64,000 nucleotides of DNA from Leptospira soteropolitanensis (GTDB lineage: Bacteria; Spirochaetota; Leptospiria; Leptospirales; Leptospiraceae), in contig NZ_JAMQPN010000001.1 in NCBI RefSeq assembly GCF_026151655.1, positions 930,001 to 994,000 on the forward strand. The letters run 5' to 3'. Position numbers and translations under genes: made by a program. The first letter of the stretch is position 1. Each line of letters begins with the position of its first letter. The notes under the pieces were generated by a model. The model saw only the letters and a program-made list of their open reading frames with translations, did no database searches and was not told the origin of the DNA. This document shows, piece by piece, positions 8,361 to 18,039 of the stretch.

Positions 8361-9049
8361 AAATACTACTTCTTGGTGGCACTGGCCTTATCGGCAAACA
8401 AGTGTTACTTTCCTTGGTTTTTTATCCACAAATCAAAAAGGTAATTGTTTGGGCTAGAAACTCACAATCTGCATCTAGTCCCAATGTTCCCATTGAAGTT
8501 GTCAAAGTAAGTTGGGAAGATTTCCAATCCGGGAAAACTTCGATTCCAGATGGTTTAGATGCTGTATTTTGTTGTTTGGGTACAACAATTCATAAAGCGG
8601 GTAGCCAAGAGAAATTTAAAGAAATCGATTATGAATATCCACTCCTTGCCGCCAAACAAGCTAAAGCAAAAATGGTTCCAGGATTTTATATTGTTACGGC
8701 AATGGGATCTGATGCGAACTCATCTATTTTCTATAATAGGGTGAAAGGGGAAATTGAATCAGAACTTCGTAAATTACAATTTCCCTTCCTTGGTATTTTT
8801 AGACCTTCACTTCTTATTGGAGAAAGAGAGGAAGTTCGAATCGGAGAAAAGGTAGGTGAGTTTCTTGGAAACCTCATTCCTTTTGGACTTCTCGGACTCA
8901 AAAAATTCAAACCAATTCCCGGTGAATATGTTGCCAAGTCCATGATTTATTCTTTGTTACATGATAAACCAAATCAAGATACTTCCCCACTAGTAAAAGT
9001 ATATGAAAACGATGTCCTTTGGGAGATCGGCAAGGACCATTCTTTTTGA
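8357..9049 (+). CDS. NAD(P)-binding Rossmann protein (atypical SDR, HTATIP2-like)
   Basis: A 230-residue protein with an N-terminal nucleotide-binding motif LLLGGTGLIGKQVL, followed by AVFCCLGTT, KEIDYEYPLLAAKQAK and YIVTAMGSDANSSIFYNRVKGEIE, in which Tyr and Lys (YNRVK) occupy the YxxxK-like site. This order is typical of the atypical SDR group that includes HTATIP2/TIP30-like proteins. Reductase activity is possible but the substrate is unknown. Both ends overlap the neighbouring genes, so it is translated as part of a three-gene unit with PilZ and the DUF374 acyltransferase. Confidence 0.85.
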   Translation: MKILLLGGTGLIGKQVLLSLVFYPQIKKVIVWARNSQSASSPNVPIEVVKVSWEDFQSGKTSIPDGLDAVFCCLGTTIHKAGSQEKFKEIDYEYPLLAAKQAKAKMVPGFYIVTAMGSDANSSIFYNRVKGEIESELRKLQFPFLGIFRPSLLIGEREEVRIGEKVGEFLGNLIPFGLLGLKKFKPIPGEYVAKSMIYSLLHDKPNQDTSPLVKVYENDVLWEIGKDHSF

Positions 9050-9783
9050 TTCCTGATAACAAACAAAAACCCTATTCCAAAACCAAATACATCATTCTCA
9101 GTTGGGTAGTTCATTTTATTGTCCGAGTTTGGTATCTATTTGTTCGAAACCAAAAGTTTATCATTCCAGATGAAAGTGCCAAGGTCATTGAAAAAGGATC
9201 CGGTTACATCATTGCTGTTTTTCATGAAACAACACTTTCTTTGTACCGGCATGCGACTCAGTATTTGAAGCGAAAGAAAAAAGCAGATATGGTGGCTCTT
9301 GTTTCTCAATCCAAAGATGGAGAAATCATCCACCAAACCTTTGCTCGGTCAGGGTTACGTTCGGTTCGGGGATCATCCACTAGAGGCGGAACAGGTGCCT
9401 TTCGGAATATCTTAAAAGAGATGAAACAAGGTGCTGTTCCCATTTTTACTGTAGATGGTCCGAAAGGCCCAAGACGTGAGGTGAAACCTGGTGTGATCGT
9501 AACTGCCTCTCTGACTGGATTTCCCATTCTATATTTGCATTCTTGTTACGACCGCGCTTATACATTCAAAAGTTGGGACAGGCATTTTTTTCCAAAATTC
9601 GGGGCAAAATTATACATCCAGTATGGGGAACCTTTCTTTGTACCCAAGGGCCTTTCGGAGAGCCAAATGGATGAATATGCCAAAAAATTGGAAATCGCTA
9701 TGGGAAAAAATGCGGAAATCCTGGAATCTTATGTGCGTGGACAATCCTCCGACAATTCTATTGACGTACCACCTAAACTCTAA
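9046..9783 (+). CDS. DUF374 lysophospholipid acyltransferase-like protein
   Basis: About 245 residues in the DUF374 branch of the LPLAT superfamily. Motifs are an N-terminal hydrophobic segment (SWVVHFIVRVWYLFV), a His-centred block VFHETTLSLY that takes the place of the HxxxxD acyltransferase motif, the hallmark SQSKDGEII, RGSSTRGGTGAF and TVDGPKGPRREVKPG. It likely acylates a lipid or lipid A-like acceptor at the inner membrane. A longer frame begins at a TTG at 9019, but the TTG at 9046 overlaps the previous stop and has AAGGA nine bases upstream, so I prefer 9046. metK follows after 24 bases. Confidence 0.85.
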   Translation: MIPDNKQKPYSKTKYIILSWVVHFIVRVWYLFVRNQKFIIPDESAKVIEKGSGYIIAVFHETTLSLYRHATQYLKRKKKADMVALVSQSKDGEIIHQTFARSGLRSVRGSSTRGGTGAFRNILKEMKQGAVPIFTVDGPKGPRREVKPGVIVTASLTGFPILYLHSCYDRAYTFKSWDRHFFPKFGAKLYIQYGEPFFVPKGLSESQMDEYAKKLEIAMGKNAEILESYVRGQSSDNSIDVPPKL

Positions 9784-9807
9784 ATTTTAACCAAGTAAGG
9801 TAAAAAA

Positions 9808-10974
9808 ATGTCATCTCTCAAAAACTATATCTTCACTTCCGAGTCCGTATCTGAAGGACACCCAGACAAAGTCTGCGACCAAATTTCCGATGCCATTCTC
9901 GATGCGTATTTAGCCCAAGATCCCAAATCCCGTGTTGCTTGTGAAACTCTTGTGACAACTAATCTTGTAGTCATTGCAGGTGAGATCACCAGTAAAGGAA
10001 AAGTAGACACTCAAGAAGTGGCTCGCGATGTGATCCGCAAAATCGGTTATAACGATATCAATATGTATTTTGATGCAGATTTTGCTGTAGTTGCATCTCA
10101 CGTGCATGCACAGTCTCCTGATATTGCACAAGGGGTAAACGAAGGCGAGGGACTTCATACAGAACAAGGTGCTGGTGACCAAGGCCTTATGTTTGGTTTT
10201 GCGATTGCAGAAACTCCAGAGCTTATGCCTGCTCCTCTTTACTACTCTCATAAACTTTTAGAACATTTATCGGAACTTCGCCATACAAACAAAATTGAAT
10301 GGCTTCGTCCTGATGCAAAATCGCAAGTCACCATCCAATATGAAGATGGAAAACCAAAACGTGTTGATACAGTTGTTATTTCTACGCAACACAAACCAGG
10401 TGTGACTCACAAACAAATCGAAGAAGCAGTGATTGAGGAATGTATCAAAAAAATGATTCCTAAGGAACTCTTAACTAACACGCGTTATTTTATTAATCCT
10501 ACTGGTAAATTTGAAATCGGTGGGCCACATGGTGATACAGGTCTTACTGGACGTAAGATCATCGTGGATACTTACGGTGGAATGGGTCGTCATGGTGGTG
10601 GAGCGTTCTCTGGAAAAGATCCATCTAAAGTGGACCGTTCTGCAGCTTATATGGGACGTTATATTGCGAAAAACGTCGTGGCAGCTGGTCTTGCTCATAA
10701 ATGCGAAGTGCAACTTGCATATGCCATTGGTGTGGCAGAGCCGGTATCTGTACTAGTTGATACATTTGGAACAGGAAATATTTCTGATGAGGAAATTGCA
10801 AAACGAGTTTTGGCAAATTTCAAACTCACTCCAAAAGGCATCGTAGAAGGATTGGATCTTCTTGGAAAAGGAAGAAAATACCAAGAAACTGCAGCTTATG
10901 GTCACTTTGGTAGAACAGGTAGTACATTTACTTGGGAAAAAACTGATAAAGCAGAAGCTTTAAAAAAAGGATAA
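9808..10974 (+). CDS. metK: S-adenosylmethionine synthase
   Basis: A 388-residue methionine adenosyltransferase, the usual family length. It makes S-adenosylmethionine from methionine and ATP in the cytoplasm. Clear motifs are [20 protein letters not shown] (ATP and Mg site), [10 protein letters not shown], the P-loop-like [19 protein letters not shown] and TFGTGNIS near the C-terminus. Only 24 bases separate it from the gene upstream, with a TAAGG ribosome site, so there is no room for a SAM riboswitch at this point. The transketolase subunit gene begins two bases after its stop. mtnC and mtnA elsewhere in the window recycle its by-product. Confidence 0.98.
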   Translation: MSSLKNYIFTSESVSEGHPDKVCDQISDAILDAYLAQDPKSRVACETLVTTNLVVIAGEITSKGKVDTQEVARDVIRKIGYNDINMYFDADFAVVASHVHAQSPDIAQGVNEGEGLHTEQGAGDQGLMFGFAIAETPELMPAPLYYSHKLLEHLSELRHTNKIEWLRPDAKSQVTIQYEDGKPKRVDTVVISTQHKPGVTHKQIEEAVIEECIKKMIPKELLTNTRYFINPTGKFEIGGPHGDTGLTGRKIIVDTYGGMGRHGGGAFSGKDPSKVDRSAAYMGRYIAKNVVAAGLAHKCEVQLAYAIGVAEPVSVLVDTFGTGNISDEEIAKRVLANFKLTPKGIVEGLDLLGKGRKYQETAAYGHFGRTGSTFTWEKTDKAEALKKG

Positions 10975-10976
10975 GT

Positions 10977-11942
10977 ATGGGAGCACCTAGCCAATCCACA
11001 GCAGACAAAAAAGCAACAAGAGATGCCTACGGTGAAGCCTTAGTTGAGTTAGGTGCATCTAGACAAGACGTCGTGGTTTTAGATGCGGATCTTTCTGGTT
11101 CCACTAAAACTGCAGATTTTAAGAAAAAATATCCTGACCGATTTTTTAACGTAGGTGTCGCGGAACAAAACTTAGTTGGCCATGCGGCCGGCCTTGCGAT
11201 TTCTGGATTTGTTCCTTTTGCTTCCAGTTTTGCGATGTTTTTATCCGGGCGAGCATGGGAAGTGGTGCGAAATAGCGTCGTTTATCCAAAGTTAAACGTA
11301 AAACTTGTGGCTTCTCATGGTGGAATCACCGTGGGAGAAGACGGTGCTTCTCACCAATGTATTGAAGATTTTGCCATCATGCGAGTTATTCCAGAAATGA
11401 CTGTGATTTGCCCTTCTGATTTTAACGAAACAAAACAAGTCATTCATGCAATCGCTGATTACAATGGTCCTGTGTATGTAAGGGTTGGCCGACCAGCCAT
11501 CCCTGTCATCGAAAGAGAAAACTATAAATTCCAAATTGGAAAAGCTGAAGTCATCTCGGAAGGAAAAGATGTTTGTATCATTGCCAACGGTGTCATGGTA
11601 AACGAAGCTATGACAGCTGTGGAACAACTTAAAGAAAAAGGGATTCATGCAAGCCTTCTCAATATGGCTACCATCAAACCTTTGGACAAAGATGCCATCA
11701 TCGCCAAAGCAAAAGAATGTGGTGCTATCGTCACTTGTGAAGAACACAATGTGGTGGGTGGACTAGGTTCTGCAGTTTCGGAACTACTTTCCGAAGAGTA
11801 TCCTGTTCCTGTGATCAAAGTAGGAATGAAAGATACTTTTGGTAAATCAGGAACTTGGAGTGGTTTACTCGACTACTTCGGTCTCCGCGCAAAAGATGTA
11901 GTTTCTCACGCAGAAATCGCTATTTCCAAAAAGAAAAAATAA
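10977..11942 (+). CDS. Transketolase, C-terminal subunit
   Basis: A 321-residue protein equal to the pyrimidine-binding and C-terminal domains of transketolase/DXS-type enzymes. Signature segments are [32 protein letters not shown] (with the Glu that activates thiamine diphosphate), [24 protein letters not shown] and [13 protein letters not shown]. In split transketolases the N-terminal, PP-binding half is a separate gene normally just upstream; here metK occupies that place and no N-terminal half lies in the window. It must pair with a subunit encoded elsewhere. Its start lies two bases after metK. Confidence 0.92.
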   Translation: MGAPSQSTADKKATRDAYGEALVELGASRQDVVVLDADLSGSTKTADFKKKYPDRFFNVGVAEQNLVGHAAGLAISGFVPFASSFAMFLSGRAWEVVRNSVVYPKLNVKLVASHGGITVGEDGASHQCIEDFAIMRVIPEMTVICPSDFNETKQVIHAIADYNGPVYVRVGRPAIPVIERENYKFQIGKAEVISEGKDVCIIANGVMVNEAMTAVEQLKEKGIHASLLNMATIKPLDKDAIIAKAKECGAIVTCEEHNVVGGLGSAVSELLSEEYPVPVIKVGMKDTFGKSGTWSGLLDYFGLRAKDVVSHAEIAISKKKK

Positions 11943-11957
11943 GGTTATGGTTGGGTT

Positions 11958-12284
11958 ATGACCAGCTTTGGAGCATCCCAACCTTCCATTTTAGAAGAAA
12001 CCGAACGAAAGCCCCGTCTTAGCGATGGGCCTTGGAAGGTTGTGCTTTGGGATGATGACTTTCATACTTATGAGTATGTCATCGAGATGTTGATGGATGT
12101 TTGTCAGATGCCTTGGGAAAAGGCCTTTCAACATGCAGTGGAAGTGGATACTAGAAAAAAAACCATAGTTTTTTTTGGTGAGTTGGAACATGCAGAATTT
12201 GTCCACGAACGGATTTTGAACTATGGTCCTGACCCTCGTATGAGTTCTTCTAAAGGATCTATGACTGCTACTTTAGAGCAGTAA
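11958..12284 (+). CDS. clpS: ATP-dependent Clp protease adaptor ClpS
   Basis: A 108-residue ClpS protein, the adaptor that delivers N-degron substrates to ClpA/ClpC-ClpP. The core has WKVVLWDDDFHTYEYVIEML (substrate-pocket Asp/Asp and the H-T-Y-E-Y variant of the usual N-D-T), a helical VCQMPWEKAFQHAVEVD and the C-terminal strand TIVFFGELEHAEFVHERI. The N-terminal tail that modulates the Clp ATPase is short and flexible, as usual. It follows the transketolase subunit by 15 bases on the same strand, with no clpA next to it. Confidence 0.93.
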   Translation: MTSFGASQPSILEETERKPRLSDGPWKVVLWDDDFHTYEYVIEMLMDVCQMPWEKAFQHAVEVDTRKKTIVFFGELEHAEFVHERILNYGPDPRMSSSKGSMTATLEQ

Positions 12285-12302
12285 GATTTGCCTAAAAATA
12301 GA

Positions 12303-13181
12303 TTACATCTTACGTTCTAAGGCATAATTTCTTTCTGGAACTAACAACGATGAAACGGATTCATTGGTGTCCACTTTGATGTTCGTTGCAGGATTGTAAG
12401 TGTCCAACATATACTCCCCATCAACAATGAATTGGTAATGGTATTCGCCAGGTAACAATTTCTTTTCGAGAGTGAACACACCTTTCCTGTCTTTCTTTAG
12501 AAAATCATTTTCAGGGTTCCAATCATTAAAGTTTCCGACAACTCGAACCACTTCTGCATTGGGCAAATAAATTTGGAATTTTACAGTACGAAGGTCTCTT
12601 TCCTCGTGCAGAGAATCCTCGAGTACTATCGTTTTTGTTTGGCGGTCTGTATCTTTTCCTTCTAAAACAAAACGTGAATAGTAAGAGCCTGACCCATCTT
12701 CCACCTTATCAAAGTTTTCTGGATCGTAAGTGAGAAGTCCGTTTACGCGAAACTTGTATTCGTATATAGGATCATCTTCATAAGTATCGGTGATTTGTGT
12801 AGGTTCGATCACCATATAATAAATCCCGTATTGGTTCCGTTTCATATCAGAACATTCCCAATTATTAAAACTTCCACATATTTCTACAGATTCATCGCGT
12901 AAGCCATTGTAAGTAAAAAGGATCCCTCTATGTATTAGTTTGCCTGAAGAAACATAGGATTCTACATCGAGATAACGAATGTAACGTGGGGCGATATTTT
13001 TTTTCAGGCTTTCTAGCTGCCAGAGATAATAAACCGTATCTTGGTCTTCCGTTTCATCCGACATTTCCAGCTCTTTTGAGGAAAAACTTCCAATCCAATC
13101 CATTCCGTCTTCGGCAAAGATTCCAATTCCTGTAAAAAAGAGTAAAATGATGGCGATACGAACGGATTTCAATTTCATCAT
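12303..13181 (-). CDS. Exported protein with two glycogen-binding (AMPK1-CBM/CBM48) domains
   Basis: The reading frame extends upstream, but the sequence looks like a real protein from the double Met at 13181/13178, where a signal peptide begins (MKLKSVRIAIILLFFTGIGIFAEDG). About 290 residues. Two E-set carbohydrate-binding domains follow: the first has VEICGSFNNWECSDM with YEYKFRVNGLLTYDPEN, the second VVRVVGNFNDWNPENDF with GEYHYQFIVDGEYMLD. The G-(S/N)-F-N-(N/D)-W signature appears in both. No catalytic domain is attached, so it probably binds alpha-glucan or serves as a protein-protein module in the periplasm. It converges on clpS and stands alone on its strand. Confidence 0.82.
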   Translation of the reverse strand: MMKLKSVRIAIILLFFTGIGIFAEDGMDWIGSFSSKELEMSDETEDQDTVYYLWQLESLKKNIAPRYIRYLDVESYVSSGKLIHRGILFTYNGLRDESVEICGSFNNWECSDMKRNQYGIYYMVIEPTQITDTYEDDPIYEYKFRVNGLLTYDPENFDKVEDGSGSYYSRFVLEGKDTDRQTKTIVLEDSLHEERDLRTVKFQIYLPNAEVVRVVGNFNDWNPENDFLKKDRKGVFTLEKKLLPGEYHYQFIVDGEYMLDTYNPATNIKVDTNESVSSLLVPERNYALERKM

Positions 13182-13337
13182 AGTCGTTTGGCTGTAAACT
13201 GTCCTTCTAGATAATTTTCGGCAGAATTGAAAAAAGAGAGTGAAAGGTTTTTTTCTGAAAGAACCATCTGACATAATAAAAAAAATATTCTGTCATTTTT
13301 AGAAGGGGCCGATAATTCATTAGGAATAGACCTTCAA

Positions 13338-16300
13338 ATGGCTGAGCCGATAGACAAATTGAGTCCGGAAGAAATCAAACAAATCGAGACGATGTTTTCG
13401 GCTCTCAATAAAAATCCGCTCTCATCGGAAGAACTGAATCCGATGGCGAAGGTTTTGCGTGAGAAACTGGGATATGTGAATCCCATTGCACCTTCCGAGC
13501 CAGAACCAGAAGGAGATTCAGGTTCAACATTTGATGACTTTGAAAACGAAGGCACAAGTGATTCCGATGCAGGAGACCCTTTTTCTGGCCTAGAAGAGGA
13601 CGACGATTTCGGTCCTCCCAAACTTCCGAACCGGGAAGCAGAAGAAGATGACGACATTGATTTAGACGAACTTTTAGGTGAGGACGGTCCAAAACCCCCA
13701 CCAACCGAAACCCAAAAAGCGGCCGATGATTTTGACTTTGATGCACCATCGTCCGCTCCTGACGATACGGATCCATTTGCATCCGATGTGGACTCTCCAT
13801 CTGCTGGCGGGGATGATCCGTTTGCGGATATGGGTTCGACCCCTGCCCAAACGGAAAGTTTTAGTGATGATCCTTTTGCTAATTTAGATGCGATTGATGA
13901 AGCTCCCATTGAGGACAAACCGGCACCTGTCATTGGAGATGACCCTTTTGCCAACTTAGGTGGAGAGGACAGTCCCCAGACCACAGACGAAGATCTGTTT
14001 GCTGGTTTTGATAGTGGATCAGAAGAAACCACTCCTTCGGGGGATGATTTTGATTTTGGTGCCGAAGCGGACACTCCATCCGCTGGTGGCGATGATCCCT
14101 TTGCGGATATGGGTTCCACACCCCAAGCCACAGAAAGTTTTGGAGATGACCCTTTTGCAAATTTAGGTGGGGATGATAGTTCTGCTTCAGATACAGGTTC
14201 CGCCGATGATCCGTTTGGTGATCTTTCTACTCCGAGTGCAGGCGGAGAACCTTCTTTCGGCGATGATCCCTTTGCGGATATGGGCTCCCCACCCCAAGCT
14301 ACAGAAAGTTTTGGCGATGATCCTTTTGCAAGTTTAGGTGGAGATGATAGTCCTTCTACTCCATCTAGAGACAATGAACCTGCTGACATGGGTGGTGGGT
14401 TTGATGATCCATTTGGAGACTTGGGTGTCGGTATGGAACCACCAAGTCTGGATGATGACTTAGGGGCTCCTTCTTTTGATGATTTGGCACCATCCATTGA
14501 TGATATGCCTGTCTCTACGATGGATGACTTTGGTTCCGATGGTCCAGGCGGTTTTGAGGAAGACCTCATGTCTCTTGGAAAAGAGGAAGAACCAGAAGAG
14601 TCGCTCGAGGCAAACCTAACCGATGAAGAATTAGCAGTCATCCAATCAGAGTTACTTCGTTATCCACCGAAGCTACGAAGAACGATCATCGATACGATTG
14701 TGAACCAAAGGATACCGGTTCGTAATCAAAAAGAAATCATTGAACTCATTAAGGCGCAACAAAAACCAGAAGACATCGCCAGTTACTTAAGTGGCCTTCT
14801 GGGGGAACGAGTCGAACTTAGCGATTCTACTGGAAAGTTTGCCGCCGATGGTGTGCCGATCATTGCTAGTCGTGATGCTTACACCAAAGAAGGTGCTGCC
14901 CGCAAACGAGAGTTAGTTCGTAGAACTATTCTTTCATCCGCTGCTGCAGTATTTCTTGTATTTGGGATTGTCACTCTTTGGAAGTATGTGATTGTACCGT
15001 ATCGTGCTAAAGCGCAGTATGCACTTGGTCTTGAGAAAATTGAAGAATTTAGTTATGAAACGGATGCATTAGAAAAGAAAAAACTTCTCGCCGATGCTGA
15101 AAATTATTTTATCAAAGGGGAAGAGATTTTCCCGCATAACTTAGAGTTTTTGAATAAATACTGTATTGCCTATACCAAAGCGGGGCAGTATGAAAGAGCT
15201 TTTGAAAAATGTTTTGGCAAAGTGGAACCTGATTTCGGTTATGAACCAGAGGATAAGGAACACAAACGTGCTTGGGAAAACAGAAAAGAAGTACCAAACA
15301 TTAGTTTTGCGAAAAAAACAGAATGGAACGATTCAGGTGTCGAAACAGCAGGGCGTAGGCCATTACCAGAACTTGCATTTTACTTAACTTCACAAGACAA
15401 AGTTCCAAGAAAGGTTTTAAAAGCAGGAGCATACATTGCCTCTCGCCTCAAATACAATATTCATGATATTGATACATATATTGCACTCGGAACTTTTCAC
15501 TCATTCCATAGAAAGGATTTTATCGAAGTTCCACCTGGTAGTAATCGTAAAAAGTACAAAAACGACCATCTTGCCATTGAATATTTCAAACGAGTGTTTA
15601 CTGATGGAGGAGATCCTGATAATGTTGATGCCATTGCCGGGATTGCTAAGATTTTTTATAACAAACAAGAGTTTGGAACAGCTGTTAAATATTATAACGA
15701 TATCATTGAAAAGTATCCCAAAAATGCCATTGGGCATGGTGGAATTCTATCGACATATATCGAAATGTGGAAACGAGATAAAAATCCACAATATGTTCTC
15801 AACCACCACAGACAAGTTCGTAATGCTCTTAACATAGAAGATGAATTATCTCTATTTGTATTAGCGAAACTTGCATCCTTCTATATCGATTTGGATTCTG
15901 AAGAAGTTAGGATCAAATACAATATCAACCCAGAAGACCAAGTCACAGGGATGGAAATTGATGATAATGTGGAATACCTTTTGAACATTGCCTATGGCAA
16001 AGAAGGTGGATCTAAATTTGCAGAAGGATATTACCAACGCGCTAGGTTCTATTTCAAAAAAGAAGAGGCAGCTCGGGGTCTCAAACAATTGGAACTTGCA
16101 TCTACGTATGACATTCGCCATTACTTAGCAGTTCTTTTGATGGCAGAATATTATATCCAAACAGAAAATTATGATGAAGCCGTAAAGTTACTTAGAGAAG
16201 CCGATGATCGTTACCAAAATTATAGAGACCGACTCGGGGAAAGAGATGAGGATGAAACCTTACTCGAAGGAAGCCCTGGCAGGATTTCGTTTAACTTAGG

Positions 16301-17000
16301 CAAAATCCAATTTTTAGAAGCGGCCGGCATTAATGTAACAGACAATATACGAGAATTTCCTGGTAAAAAAATCTATCCAGAACGTAGTATTGGTACTTTG
16401 TCTTATGAAGAAAAAGAAAGAAGAAACGGACTCTTTATGGCTCGTGAATCTTTTCTTGCGGCCCTCGATCGTGATATCTCTAAAGATCCAAAGATAGTTA
16501 GAGAATGTTATTATTATTTGGGTTGGATCGATTACAATCATGGAGATTTTGCACAAAGTTTGGATTTTTGGGCAGAACTTCCAGAAGAAGATATTTATAA
16601 CAATGCAACCTTACTTTTTGGAAAAGGCAATGCATTCTATTATACAAGACAATACAATGCAGCTCTTGGCAACTATCTGAAGTTAAAAGATGATTTTGAA
16701 CTGAAAGAACAAAGTTTGGGAAGGATTGATACAGAAAATTCAGACCATAGAGAAGTGTATGAAACACTCACCGCTCTTTATAATAATATTGGGGCAGTGT
16801 ATGAGAAAAAACAAGATACCATCAATGCCCTAAAATACTATTGGAAAGCAATGGAAACCGCTAGAAAGATAGGGTCAGTGAGTGAAATTGCAAACTCTAA
16901 CAAAGATTTGGTGTTTGCCAGAGCCAAACTAGATCGAGAGCCGCTTCTTGAAGATTGGTTGGCTCCAACTCTTGACCGATTGGATCGGATTAAAAAATAA
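13338..17000 (+). CDS. Large TPR protein with acidic N-terminus, FlcA-like (flagellar collar candidate)
   Basis: A 1220-residue protein in three parts. Residues 1-430 are very acidic and low-complexity, with repeated DDPFADMG/DDPFANLGG units. Residues about 435-500 form a compact helical domain (YPPKLRRTIIDTIVNQRIP, IASYLSGLLGERVELS). A single membrane helix (about 530-553, AAAVFLVFGIVTLWKYVIV) follows, and then some 650 residues of tetratricopeptide repeats. This layout, with a cytoplasmic N-terminus and periplasmic TPRs, resembles the spirochaete flagellar collar protein FlcA (Borrelia BB0326), which recruits stator units. That identity is an inference from architecture and remembered similarity, not a search. 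The gene stands alone; a promoter should lie in 13275-13337. Confidence 0.8.
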   Translation: MAEPIDKLSPEEIKQIETMFSALNKNPLSSEELNPMAKVLREKLGYVNPIAPSEPEPEGDSGSTFDDFENEGTSDSDAGDPFSGLEEDDDFGPPKLPNREAEEDDDIDLDELLGEDGPKPPPTETQKAADDFDFDAPSSAPDDTDPFASDVDSPSAGGDDPFADMGSTPAQTESFSDDPFANLDAIDEAPIEDKPAPVIGDDPFANLGGEDSPQTTDEDLFAGFDSGSEETTPSGDDFDFGAEADTPSAGGDDPFADMGSTPQATESFGDDPFANLGGDDSSASDTGSADDPFGDLSTPSAGGEPSFGDDPFADMGSPPQATESFGDDPFASLGGDDSPSTPSRDNEPADMGGGFDDPFGDLGVGMEPPSLDDDLGAPSFDDLAPSIDDMPVSTMDDFGSDGPGGFEEDLMSLGKEEEPEESLEANLTDEELAVIQSELLRYPPKLRRTIIDTIVNQRIPVRNQKEIIELIKAQQKPEDIASYLSGLLGERVELSDSTGKFAADGVPIIASRDAYTKEGAARKRELVRRTILSSAAAVFLVFGIVTLWKYVIVPYRAKAQYALGLEKIEEFSYETDALEKKKLLADAENYFIKGEEIFPHNLEFLNKYCIAYTKAGQYERAFEKCFGKVEPDFGYEPEDKEHKRAWENRKEVPNISFAKKTEWNDSGVETAGRRPLPELAFYLTSQDKVPRKVLKAGAYIASRLKYNIHDIDTYIALGTFHSFHRKDFIEVPPGSNRKKYKNDHLAIEYFKRVFTDGGDPDNVDAIAGIAKIFYNKQEFGTAVKYYNDIIEKYPKNAIGHGGILSTYIEMWKRDKNPQYVLNHHRQVRNALNIEDELSLFVLAKLASFYIDLDSEEVRIKYNINPEDQVTGMEIDDNVEYLLNIAYGKEGGSKFAEGYYQRARFYFKKEEAARGLKQLELASTYDIRHYLAVLLMAEYYIQTENYDEAVKLLREADDRYQNYRDRLGERDEDETLLEGSPGRISFNLGKIQFLEAAGINVTDNIREFPGKKIYPERSIGTLSYEEKERRNGLFMARESFLAALDRDISKDPKIVRECYYYLGWIDYNHGDFAQSLDFWAELPEEDIYNNATLLFGKGNAFYYTRQYNAALGNYLKLKDDFELKEQSLGRIDTENSDHREVYETLTALYNNIGAVYEKKQDTINALKYYWKAMETARKIGSVSEIANSNKDLVFARAKLDREPLLEDWLAPTLDRLDRIKK
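13795..14352 (+). repeat. In-gene DNA repeats encoding DDPFADMG/DDPFA(N/S)LGG units
   Basis: Three long near-identical copies, at about 13800-13890, 14079-14178 and 14259-14352, each encode a GDDPFADMGS segment, a Thr/Pro/Gln linker with ESF, and a DDPFA(N/S)L segment. Extra single DDPF units lie between and after them. The copies are similar at the DNA level, so the repeat number could change by slippage or recombination. Confidence 0.85.
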
Positions 17001-17043
17001 ATTTAGTAAAGTTGGCTTTAGGTTTAGGAAAGAAAGTTGGGCG

Positions 17044-17075
17044 TGGAGGACAGATGATTTCTATCCTCCAAAATT
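17044..17075 (+). terminator. Possible terminator between convergent TPR and glycosyltransferase genes
   Basis: TGGAGGA (17044-17050) pairs with TCCTCCA (17064-17070) over a 13-base loop, followed by AAATTGTTTTATT. The stem is short and the T-tract interrupted, so this is tentative. Confidence 0.45.
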
Positions 17076-17100
17076 GTTTTATTACAGATCCCGTCTTAAA

Positions 17101-17913
17101 TTAATGTTTTCGGAAACGTTCTCGGATTCCTAATAGAAAGAAGTAAAAAGTTTCCCACATCCTTTGGATACGGTACGGTCTTGCGATGATCCTCCAAAGC
17201 CAAATGAGTCCTCTTTCCTTAAACCACTCAGGTGCTTTTTTGTCAGCACCAGATAACATATCCAAGGCGCCACCTACACCAATCACAACCGCTTTGCCAA
17301 AATAACCGGTATTGTTTTCGATCCAAATTTCTTGGTCTGGAAAATCCATCGCAAGAAAAATGATATCGGGGCCCGTTTTACGAATGGCCTCTTTGACTCG
17401 CATTTCTCTTTGTCTATCGAGATGTCCCGCGTGCCTTCCGACAATTCTAACTTTTGGAAAATGTCTTGTAAGGTTAAAATAAATTCGTTCTACAATTTCG
17501 TCTTTGGCTCCAAAGATAAACGCTGTGAATTCTTTAAGTTCTGCCAAACGAATGAGATCCATCATCACTGCAATAGGGGTGACTCTCTCTTTCAGTTTTC
17601 CTGAGGTCATCCAACCAATTCCTGCCCCTTCCACGAGAATGGTTCCTGCTTTTTCTGCTATGCGATGTAGGGACTTTTTCGGGCGCATCCTCATGAGTTT
17701 GATGGGATCTAAAAATAAAACATGGTGCATGCCTTCTTTTTTCTCAAGCACGCGAAAGAGTTTGGCTATCGCTTCGTCAGTAGTAACGTTGTCGATGGGA
17801 ATTCCCAAAACATTTAGAGTTTCTAGCTTGGAAACATCGATATTTTGGTATTCTAGTAGTATATCCCTCTCATCTTTTGAGGAATTGTGAACGATTTCGC
17901 TCAATTGCTTCAT
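17101..17913 (-). CDS. WecG/TagA/CpsF family glycosyltransferase
   Basis: A 270-residue GT26-family enzyme, which transfers a sugar (often N-acetylmannosaminuronate or N-acetylmannosamine) onto a lipid-linked intermediate of surface polysaccharide. The family order is visible: LGIPIDNVTTDEAI, then the DP-for-N/D variant FLDPIKLMRM, VEGAGIGWMTS, FIFGAKDEIVER, RIVGRHAGH, DIIFLAMDFPDQEIWIENN (normally GxPxQExW), and VGGALDMLSGADKKAPEWFKERGLIWLWR. The C-terminal basic/hydrophobic tail (RIQRMWETFYFFLLGIRERFRKH) is typical for membrane association. It stands alone on its strand, convergent with the TPR gene. Confidence 0.93.
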   Translation of the reverse strand: MKQLSEIVHNSSKDERDILLEYQNIDVSKLETLNVLGIPIDNVTTDEAIAKLFRVLEKKEGMHHVLFLDPIKLMRMRPKKSLHRIAEKAGTILVEGAGIGWMTSGKLKERVTPIAVMMDLIRLAELKEFTAFIFGAKDEIVERIYFNLTRHFPKVRIVGRHAGHLDRQREMRVKEAIRKTGPDIIFLAMDFPDQEIWIENNTGYFGKAVVIGVGGALDMLSGADKKAPEWFKERGLIWLWRIIARPYRIQRMWETFYFFLLGIRERFRKH

Positions 17914-18039
17914 GTAGCCGGGCTTTCCTTTCCTATCTAAAACATTATGTCCAGTACCCTCAATTGTCGCCTCTAAATTTTTAAAAACTTCCGTTTTTTC
18001 ACTTGGATTGGAATCGAAAGAAAGAGAAAAAGTATCAAA

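Noticed and set aside
9784..9807. SAM riboswitch before metK
   Set aside because: Only 24 bases separate metK from the previous gene.
11292..11747. 151-codon minus-strand frame in the transketolase subunit gene
   Set aside because: Phe/Ser/His-rich antisense of a conserved enzyme.
13405..14166. Further open frames in other phases over the DDPF repeats
   Set aside because: Composition is skewed and they mirror the repeat unit; the long TPR frame explains the region.
13334..14641. 435-codon Ser/Pro-rich open frame on the minus strand
   Set aside because: It is the antisense of the acidic DDPF repeats of the TPR protein; the repeats create long open frames on both strands. No start signal or protein-like composition.
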